This document shows, piece by piece, positions 13,265 to 18,698 of a DNA stretch of 18,698 nt (the first letter of the stretch is position 1; every line of letters begins with the position of its first letter). A model generated the notes under the pieces. It was given only the letters and a program-made list of their open reading frames with translations. It was not told the origin of the DNA and searched no databases. The DNA lies in contig CAZFIA010000078.1 of assembly GCA_964519335.1 (NCBI GenBank), positions 1 through 18,698 on the forward strand, in the 5' to 3' direction. The translations under genes were made by a program, and so were the position numbers. The DNA is from JALZVT01 sp964519335 (lineage in GTDB: Bacteria > Pseudomonadota > Gammaproteobacteria > Pseudomonadales > Azotimanducaceae).

Positions 13265-13933
13265 ATGTCACCGACAGTTCATCGCCTTCATATGGCAACA
13301 GTCAACCTGCAAGGCAAGTACAACCCACCAGAATTTCTGGATGCACGCATTGGTGTCTACGCGTATCTCGTGGTCACGGGTTCTGATGTTGTTCTAATCG
13401 ATACTGGAGTAGGTATTGGGAATGCTCGAATTGAAAAAGCGTTTGAGCCGCGACGGAATTCTATGGTCCGTGAGCTAGAACGACATGGAGTTAAACCGGC
13501 TGCGGTCAATAAATTGGTGAACTCCCACCTGCATTTTGATCACTGTGGCAACAACCAGCTTTTCCATAAGGCGGAAATATTTGTTCAGAAGGCGGAACTT
13601 GATATCGCTAGAACAACCACTCATACCGTGAGGGAATGGTTCGACTACCAAGGTGCGCAAATTGTCTCAGTTGACGGTGACTTAGAAATCAGCGAAGGGA
13701 TCAAGATACTATCGACCCCTGGACATACACCAGGCCATCAATCGGTTTTGGTTGAGACGGGTGATGGTCAGGTTCTCATTGCGGCACAAGCGGCCTACAG
13801 TGCGGATGAGTATCAACGTGGTGGTGATCCAGAAATCCAGGCACACGAGGGTTTTCAGAATCAATACCTTGAGTCTATCGAGCGACTCAAGTCACTTGGC
13901 GCAGGGCAGGTGTACTTTAGTCATGAATCTTAA
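13265..13933 (+). CDS. metallo-beta-lactamase-fold hydrolase, AHL-lactonase-like
   Basis: A 222-residue MBL-fold enzyme. Metal ligands are His88, His90, Asp92 and His93 in SHLHFDHCGN, His154 in PGHTPGH, and His220 in YFSHES. The layout resembles the AiiA/AttM group of N-acyl-homoserine lactonases: strand YAYLVVTGSDVVLIDTG near the N-terminus, a helical arm, and VLIAAQAAYSADEY, which aligns with the AiiA segment containing the bridging Asp and the catalytic Tyr. In this protein the bridging position is Gln175, while Tyr178 matches the Tyr. The protein ends two residues after His220, shorter than AiiA by roughly 25 residues. It may hydrolyse a lactone or other ester, but the Asp-to-Gln change makes quorum-quenching activity uncertain. 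Its 3' end overlaps the convergent GNAT by 42 bp. Confidence 0.88.
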   Translation: MSPTVHRLHMATVNLQGKYNPPEFLDARIGVYAYLVVTGSDVVLIDTGVGIGNARIEKAFEPRRNSMVRELERHGVKPAAVNKLVNSHLHFDHCGNNQLFHKAEIFVQKAELDIARTTTHTVREWFDYQGAQIVSVDGDLEISEGIKILSTPGHTPGHQSVLVETGDGQVLIAAQAAYSADEYQRGGDPEIQAHEGFQNQYLESIERLKSLGAGQVYFSHES

Positions 13934-14338
13934 ACCCTGTTCGATTTTCCAGTCTTCCCAACCCTGGCTCAGGTAAAAACCGTAGGCTCTCAACTTGGGA
14001 TTGATGTCAGTTGTTAGCCAGATTTTTTCGCAGCCCTTCGATGCAAGCCAGTTTTCGACATTTCTTAGCAACTCTGCCCCAACGCCTTTACCTTCATGCT
14101 GAGGCAGAATTGCCATCACCGTAAGTTCGGCCTTTTCGAAGTCTCCCATTGCGAACCCACCGACCTGACCATCTTCTTCGAACAGCCAGCCTTTGTGCGA
14201 GCCCTTGATTGCGATTTCAATCGATTCTGGTGTTACTCCAATACGGGCGAGTTCTTCCACCGTCATTGCGTTCTCCCTTGTTTGAGGGCGCACAACAAAA
14301 AGGTCTGGGATATCACTCGCGACGATTTCTCTTATCAT
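13892..14338 (-). CDS. GNAT-family N-acetyltransferase
   Basis: A 148-residue GNAT starting at ATG 14338, with GAG about eight bases upstream. The acetyl-CoA loop is PQHEGKGVGAELL (Q-x-x-G-x-G), followed by NVENWLASKGCEKIWLTTDINPKLRAYGFYLSQGWEDW, the usual core. The N-terminal half carries the RENAMTVEEL insertion seen in several uncharacterised bacterial GNATs. Substrate unknown. The 3' end overlaps the metallo-hydrolase gene on the opposite strand. Confidence 0.92.
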   Translation of the reverse strand: MIREIVASDIPDLFVVRPQTRENAMTVEELARIGVTPESIEIAIKGSHKGWLFEEDGQVGGFAMGDFEKAELTVMAILPQHEGKGVGAELLRNVENWLASKGCEKIWLTTDINPKLRAYGFYLSQGWEDWKIEQGLRFMTKVHLPCAK

Positions 14339-14466
14339 TGTTTGTTCTCGATTTCGTTGTCCAACGACTCCTTGGTGGGGTGCTTATCTGTCCTGAGTGG
14401 TTGTATAGACATAGCGACGCCAGTGCGCATAATCACAACTCCTATTAAACGGGGACTCCAAAAAAG

Positions 14467-14814
14467 ATGAGAATTTTATTCATTGTCTTTGTGCTATCAA
14501 TGACAGTGAGCTCTCATGCCAGTGATATGTTCTTGATCAAATCAGAGCTAAGCCAAGGAAGCGAGCTGTTAGGTGCACCTTCTATTGCAGTTGAAGCTGG
14601 GATTCCAGCAAAAGTTAAGGTAGGTGACTTATACGAGCTTACCTTCCTCGCTACTCCGTATGAACCAGGGTCTGTTTTGATCTCGGCGAACATCATAATC
14701 GCGGGAGAAGATAACTTTCCCTCGTTGTTCTTAGACCTGGATCAGCACGCAAGTATTCGTTTTGGTGATACTAGGCTAGAGCTCGCAGTCAGTCGGTGGT
14801 TCGCGCCCGATTAA
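14467..14814 (+). CDS. small exported protein, function unknown
   Basis: A 115-residue protein with an N-terminal signal peptide (MRILFIVFVLSMTVSSHA before SDMFL). The mature part is about 97 residues and predominantly beta: strands around APSIAVEAGIPAKVKVGD, YELTFLATPYEPGSVLISANIII and SIRFGDTRLELAV. The phrase P-S-I-A-V-E-A-G-I-P-A-K-V-K-V-G-D is reminiscent of segments in periplasmic or secretin-like proteins, but I cannot assign a family. GGGGA lies about 11 bases upstream of the ATG. It is divergent from the GNAT at 13892-14338 and convergent with the one at 14898. Confidence 0.65.
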   Translation: MRILFIVFVLSMTVSSHASDMFLIKSELSQGSELLGAPSIAVEAGIPAKVKVGDLYELTFLATPYEPGSVLISANIIIAGEDNFPSLFLDLDQHASIRFGDTRLELAVSRWFAPD

Positions 14815-14897
14815 GATGTTATCCCCTTTAGAAAAGTGAGCGCTGAGTATGCCTTTAGTTTGAGGGCAGTATCTGCGCTTACATCGGTAGCGCTCGG

Positions 14898-15401
14898 CTA
14901 GAAACGCTTCATCAGAAAGGTGCATTTATCGGCAGCAGCAACCACCTGTCCATCTTCGCGCTCATACCGATATCTATCGATGTATTCCTCTACCAGAGTA
15001 TCGATGTATCCTAACCGTCGATAGAGAGATAGTGCTCGTGTGTTCGTGAGGGCTACGCCCAAACCTGCTGCGGTAAGCCCGTGCGACGCTATCTCTTGTT
15101 CCATAACACCTATCAGAGTGGTGCCAAATCCGCACGATTGAAACTCTGGGTCGATTCCCAGTCGAAAGAGTTCAGGGAGATTGGGATTGAGTAGCAGGGC
15201 TTCCTTCGGTCGAGGTCCCTTCCAATGTATGAACCCGCTGCCGATAAGGCGGTCGGCTGAAAAGCCAAGATACAGCGAATGTACACCCCGCTCTTGGTCG
15301 GCTAATTCGGTTTTAAGTGATCTTTGGTAGGCGTTGTGTATTGATGAATCAAAGTCCCCGCTGTCATCCATTCTTGCCAGACGCCAGATTATTTCGGTCA
15401 T
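14898..15401 (-). CDS. GNAT-family N-acetyltransferase
   Basis: A 167-residue GNAT with an excellent ribosome binding site, AAGGAG nine bases before ATG 15401. The acetyl-CoA loop is PEFQSCGFGTTLIGVMEQEI (Q-x-x-G-x-G), and the C-terminal half includes GVALTNTRALSLYRRLGYIDTLVEEY, typical of the core fold. It is the fifth GNAT in the window but belongs to a different subgroup from the RimJ/RimL-like trio at 4183-5931. Divergent from the patatin-like gene. Confidence 0.93.
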   Translation of the reverse strand: MTEIIWRLARMDDSGDFDSSIHNAYQRSLKTELADQERGVHSLYLGFSADRLIGSGFIHWKGPRPKEALLLNPNLPELFRLGIDPEFQSCGFGTTLIGVMEQEIASHGLTAAGLGVALTNTRALSLYRRLGYIDTLVEEYIDRYRYEREDGQVVAAADKCTFLMKRF

Positions 15402-15456
15402 GATTCTGTACTCCTTAGTTAAGGACAGCTCTCAAAATATCGATCACAATACCCCG

Positions 15457-16341
15457 ATGGCAGATAAAACGATTATCGATGTTACCCGAGACCTTTTAGA
15501 TCTGAGCCAGTTTGAGGTGGTGGTATGTGCAGGAGGAGGTAACCGCTGTTGGTGGCAGGCAGGATTATTGCAAGTTCTCGGAGATCACGGCTTCAGTCCG
15601 CCGTCGGCACTTGTGGGTACAAGTGCGGGTGCCGCAATTGCGACTGCCTGGGTAACGCGGAGCATTGATCGCGCCCTCGAATCCTGCAAACGACTTTATA
15701 GCAACAATGCGCGCGTCTTCCGATGGCGTCCAAAGGTGACTGAAGCCCGGTTTGCTCAAACGCTGATATATCCCGAGTGGATTAGATCGGTTCTTGATGG
15801 CCCAGGCTTTGACTCTTTATCCGGATCGTCGACCAGGCTCTCTATCGCGGTTACAAGATCATCGCGATGGCTCGGACCTGGCCTATCGATTGGTCTGGCA
15901 ACGCTATTTTATATGGCAGAAAAAGTCTTCGGCGGAAAGTTACACCCGACGAAACTGGCACGCCTTGGACTATCGCATGAGTTCTTTCTGCTCCAGGAAT
16001 TAAACGATCTTAGGGCAGCGCAGAATTTGCTGATCGCTGCGGCCGCTGCGCCGCCATTCATCCCTGGGCAATCCATTGGAAATCAGAAAGCGTTTGACGG
16101 GGGGTATCTCGATAGCATGCCTATCAACCCGCTGTTAGAGCAGAGTAGGACGCTGGTTCTTATGACGCGTCACCGGCCTGAGCTGCCTACAAGATTCGAG
16201 CACAAAGGGCGCACTTATTGGCAACCAAGCGCTCCTGTACCTGTTTCTACCTGGGACTGCACGCCTTCGGCGACAGTTGACCAGGCTTTTCAGCTGGGCT
16301 GCGTAGATGCGAGCGATGCCTTAGCTAAGTTGAGCGCATAA
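15457..16341 (+). CDS. patatin-like phospholipase
   Basis: From ATG 15457 the protein is 294 residues (MADKTIIDVTRDLLDL); the open frame extends to 15334, but this would overlap the divergent GNAT. The patatin features are intact: oxyanion-hole GGGNR (residues 26-30) at the start of the fold, nucleophile elbow VGTSAGAA with Ser56, and the DGG motif with Asp214 in KAFDGGYLDSMP, forming the Ser-Asp dyad. There is no signal peptide. In bacteria such enzymes act on phospholipids or other lipid esters, either as toxins, in lipid turnover, or as effectors; nothing in this sequence decides which. It is convergent with the phytanoyl-type dioxygenase and the two share a hairpin at their ends. Confidence 0.92.
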   Translation: MADKTIIDVTRDLLDLSQFEVVVCAGGGNRCWWQAGLLQVLGDHGFSPPSALVGTSAGAAIATAWVTRSIDRALESCKRLYSNNARVFRWRPKVTEARFAQTLIYPEWIRSVLDGPGFDSLSGSSTRLSIAVTRSSRWLGPGLSIGLATLFYMAEKVFGGKLHPTKLARLGLSHEFFLLQELNDLRAAQNLLIAAAAAPPFIPGQSIGNQKAFDGGYLDSMPINPLLEQSRTLVLMTRHRPELPTRFEHKGRTYWQPSAPVPVSTWDCTPSATVDQAFQLGCVDASDALAKLSA

Positions 16342-16358
16342 GCAGGTTAGTTTAGGGC

Positions 16359-16388
16359 CGACATTGCAACCCTTAGATTGCAATGTCG
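16359..16388. terminator. shared hairpin between convergent genes, possible bidirectional terminator
   Basis: Perfect 11-bp arms, CGACATTGCAA (16359-16369) and TTGCAATGTCG (16378-16388), with an eight-base loop. It lies 18 bp past the patatin stop and covers the last codons and the stop of the dioxygenase gene. There is no T-run on either side, so if it terminates, it is not a classical intrinsic terminator; it could also stabilise the mRNA ends. Confidence 0.5.
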
Positions 16389-17545
16389 TACTTTGTGTAA
16401 TTGCTCAACACACTTTCTATGGTATCAGGCCCATACCGGTAGTCTTCTTGGACATCAGCAAATGGTGCATACCGAAAGCGGCGCTCGTGTGGACGAGCCT
16501 GGTGTCGGGCGTCGAGCGCGACTTGCACAACGGCCGAACGGCGGCGGATGTGTTCCTCATCGAAAATTTTCGTTTTACCTTTGTTCTCGTCAAGCGCGAG
16601 GCTGAGTCCGCTAGCGACGCCGAGCACTGATGAGTGCGGATAGAAGCCGAACGTTATGGATATGCGTGGATCGGCAGAAGTATTGGCAAACGAACCATGC
16701 AGCATCTGGCGATTTACGATGGTCACGTCGCCGGCGTTGGTTACCAAAGGGATGGCGTCAGGGAGTCGCTCACCGTTTTTGTTGGATGCCACGCGGGCTG
16801 TGATGTCGACGCGCCCTGCGGTGTGACTGCCGGGAACGATCCAGAGTGCGTTGGCCGGCGTTGTTGGATACAGCTGGACCTGAAAGTTGAAGCCGTGGAT
16901 GCCGGGGTACCATTCAGGATGATCCCAGTGGGTTGCCCCGTCTTGATGCCATGACACCGAGCCACCCACGCCAGGTTTCTTCACGAATATGGAGTCGTTG
17001 TAGGGTACAAAGTCTGGCCCGTTGATAGCTTCGGCAATACTCAATAGATCGGGATGCCCGTACAGGCGAAGCGCAGCGGGCATGGAAGTGCACATCTGCG
17101 TAACAAGATGCACGACATGGTCTGGAACATCCGCATCGGGCTGGGGTTCGATCATCTTGGTGGGATGGCGTCCACCCAGTAGTTTTGTGCCTCCCCACGG
17201 ATCGGAGAGTGGCTTTATGAAAACGTAGGGTGTTGTGTGGTAATCCAAGCCCAAAGCGGGTCGACCCTGCGCATCGGTGTCGGAGTCGGGCGGTGAAGGC
17301 GCTCGCTGGATAGTGTCTTCAACCGCATCGCGAAGCTCGGTTGTTTCGTCTGAGTCGATGGCGCCTTCGAATATGTAGAAGCCGTGCGTCTCAAAGTCGC
17401 GAAGTATGTCTGGGTGGAGGCGATTGTTTGCGTCGTAGCGGACTGGGCCTCGACAGCCGAAGGCTCCGGCTGCCGTGGCCCGTTCAGATACGTAATCCTG
17501 CATCGCTGCAGCGTGCTCGTCTCTTGATAGTTCAGAGTGGGGCAT
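16373..17545 (-). CDS. phytanoyl-CoA dioxygenase (PhyH) family protein
   Basis: A 390-residue Fe(II)/2-oxoglutarate dioxygenase. The ATG at 17545 has TTAGAG at a suitable distance upstream; TTG 17551 would add two residues. Numbered from the TTG, the iron ligands are visible in order: His202 and Asp204 in WHQDG, distal His285 in QMLHGSFAN, and Arg296 in DPRISITF as the likely 2-oxoglutarate anchor. Family members oxidise fatty acyl chains, ectoine (EctD), natural products and other compounds; the lack of an ectoine cluster and the longer length argue against EctD, and the substrate is not predictable. It overlaps the end of the upstream gene by 14 bp, so both are probably co-transcribed. Cytoplasmic. 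Confidence 0.93.
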   Translation of the reverse strand: MPHSELSRDEHAAAMQDYVSERATAAGAFGCRGPVRYDANNRLHPDILRDFETHGFYIFEGAIDSDETTELRDAVEDTIQRAPSPPDSDTDAQGRPALGLDYHTTPYVFIKPLSDPWGGTKLLGGRHPTKMIEPQPDADVPDHVVHLVTQMCTSMPAALRLYGHPDLLSIAEAINGPDFVPYNDSIFVKKPGVGGSVSWHQDGATHWDHPEWYPGIHGFNFQVQLYPTTPANALWIVPGSHTAGRVDITARVASNKNGERLPDAIPLVTNAGDVTIVNRQMLHGSFANTSADPRISITFGFYPHSSVLGVASGLSLALDENKGKTKIFDEEHIRRRSAVVQVALDARHQARPHERRFRYAPFADVQEDYRYGPDTIESVLSNYTKYDIAI

Positions 17546-18698
17546 TTTCAACTCTAAGCGTTATAGATTCTTCCAGCTCAGGGATGGGTGTTTGTTTAGT
17601 GACTATCACGCGTTCGATATCTTCGATTGGCCCTTCGCTGGTCCAGAATACGCGATCTCTAAAGATCACCGCCGGGCAGGCAGTGAGTGGGTCTGTGAAT
17701 CTGCTTGCTTCGCCGACTGTCAGGTGCAGCTCGCCGGGATTGGGTTGTGAGTCCATTTGAACTTCAAGTGTGCCCATACTGCAGCCATTTACAGAAATTG
17801 CTCCACTAACGGCGAGCTGTCCAGCCGACCGAACGGCTGACCATTCGAATGGCCCCGTCATCACTGCGGTCGTTACTTGAGCGACACTTCGCCTAAAGAA
17901 TGGATCTTCTGGGTCGAATTCTCGGACTATGAAGCCTGTTGTTGGAGCGCTAGAGTTGAAATCAAAAGACCCGTCGTTAAAGCTCAGCAAAAACGCAGAG
18001 AATGTGGCGATTTCGTTGGGTTCCAGACTTAGTTCTAGTCCTGGATTAGCCCGCGAGGTATCTAAACAGTCACCGCTTGAATTTGTACGACAGAGCAGAG
18101 ATTCGTCCCCAATTCCGCCATCTATTGAGACAATAAGATTGAGTGGTGCAGGCGAAGTGTTGACCATGGCCAATGCCATCACGCCCGCGCCACAAGGTGA
18201 GGGTTCTGCTAGTCGATGCAGTATTGCACTACAGGGTTGGCCTTGAATCTGATTGTTCAGAACCACTCGATTCTCTTCGTCCGGTGTTGCCAGCGCTAAC
18301 AATACCCTGGGCGTGCCTGCGCTTAACGACAGATCGTTTACACCGGCAACTTGAGTGGCCCCTTGGTGTGTTTCGCAATCGAAAGTGAATGCAAGTCGCT
18401 GTTCGGGAATATACTCGCCGCTCTGCAGTTCTAGGGTAAAGACAAAAGATTGGCTGCCACGCGAAGCGATATCTACCGGTTGGTCCTGCTCGCCAATGAT
18501 CTGATTTGTGTTGGGGTCTGTTGCCCAGAAGCGCAGCGTGAACGGCAGCTGGTTGCTTAGTGCAATACGACACAACTGTGCGTCTATGTCGGTGTCGTTG
18601 ATGATGGTCGCGAAGAACCGAAGTTCACTATCCTCGCCTGGCCGGAACTCCAGACGTCCAACCTCGTTGGGGATGATGGCTGCGTGAAGTTCGCCGGC
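17532..18698 (-). CDS. large beta-rich, probably exported protein, partial (C-terminal 388 residues)
   Basis: The frame is open from the right edge to the stop at 17532; the N-terminus, and any signal peptide, lie outside. The visible part is rich in beta-strand-like sequence, Thr, Ser, Asp and Asn, with scattered Cys, fitting an extracellular or periplasmic protein. Two similar blocks can be seen: LRFFATIINDTDIDAQLCRI with a following S-F-V-F-T-L-E-L, and VMALAMVNTSPAPLNLIV with a following F-S-A-F-L-L-S-F. Each pairs a strand ending in (V/I)N with a later strand after a Pro/Glu-rich turn, so tandem Ig-like domains are likely. No enzyme motif is recognised. It overlaps the dioxygenase by 14 bp, suggesting a shared transcript. 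Confidence 0.7.
   Translation of the reverse strand, partial: AGELHAAIIPNEVGRLEFRPGEDSELRFFATIINDTDIDAQLCRIALSNQLPFTLRFWATDPNTNQIIGEQDQPVDIASRGSQSFVFTLELQSGEYIPEQRLAFTFDCETHQGATQVAGVNDLSLSAGTPRVLLALATPDEENRVVLNNQIQGQPCSAILHRLAEPSPCGAGVMALAMVNTSPAPLNLIVSIDGGIGDESLLCRTNSSGDCLDTSRANPGLELSLEPNEIATFSAFLLSFNDGSFDFNSSAPTTGFIVREFDPEDPFFRRSVAQVTTAVMTGPFEWSAVRSAGQLAVSGAISVNGCSMGTLEVQMDSQPNPGELHLTVGEASRFTDPLTACPAVIFRDRVFWTSEGPIEDIERVIVTKQTPIPELEESITLRVENAPL

Noticed and set aside
17341..17760. Open frame on the plus strand opposite the PhyH and beta-rich genes
   Set aside because: It runs antisense to two well-supported coding regions, has no recognisable domain, and its Arg/Ser-rich content is typical of a shadow frame.
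1..18698. Prophage, transposon, CRISPR array or RNA genes
   Set aside because: No transposase, integrase, phage structural protein, direct repeat series or tRNA/rRNA-like sequence was seen on either strand.

Overview
This 18.7 kb window looks like accessory chromosome from a gammaproteobacterium, probably a marine or other free-living heterotroph. The assignment is inferred from gene content: an M56 sensor peptidase fused to a TonB C-terminal domain, a RidA/TetR pair, a darcynin-family protein, GFA-type and phytanoyl-type enzymes, and signal peptides and spacing typical of Gram-negatives. Gene order alone cannot name a genus. The window is densely coded, with about 27 genes and one stretch over 300 bases (12903-13264) without a confident gene. 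I see no rRNA, tRNA, transposase, phage gene, integron attC series or CRISPR array.

Region 1 (1-3294, minus strand) is a closely spaced run transcribed leftward: darcynin-family protein, Nudix hydrolase of the CDP-choline/ADP-ribose pyrophosphatase type, alpha/beta hydrolase, small two-TM protein, second alpha/beta hydrolase, then the N-terminal third of a lipoprotein-type serpin cut by the window edge. A divergent AraC-family regulator (3372-4160) is the obvious candidate controller.

Region 2 (4183-7076, minus strand) is a second leftward run: a secreted alpha/beta-hydrolase-like protein, a GFA/CENP-V zinc protein and three GNAT acetyltransferases in tandem. The last GNAT has no ATG, GTG or TTG upstream of its conserved N-terminus. 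It lies in frame with the preceding GNAT, separated from it by one TAA.

Region 3 (7207-9737) holds an amidase-signature hydrolase converging on a RidA-family protein, which is divergent from a TetR regulator.

Region 4 (9752-11960) is the most striking system: a BlaI-type repressor and a BlaR1-like M56 peptidase overlapping by ATGA. They are preceded by a strong-looking promoter (TTGACA, 17 bp, TATTTT) overlaid by a 43-bp dyad with 19 of 20 base pairs matching. The sensor lacks the penicillin-binding domain and carries TPR-like repeats plus a TonB C-terminal domain instead, and no beta-lactamase is nearby. It probably senses something other than, or only indirectly related to, beta-lactams.

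Region 5 (12001-18698) is a mosaic of one- and two-gene units: a divergent SRPBCC/ArsR pair with a visible promoter, an AiiA-like metallo-hydrolase, two more GNATs (five in the window), a small exported protein, a patatin-like lipase, and a phytanoyl-CoA-dioxygenase-like enzyme whose start overlaps the end of a large beta-rich, Cys-containing protein that runs off the right edge. Most start choices below were moved inward from the longest open frame using family N-termini and ribosome binding sites.
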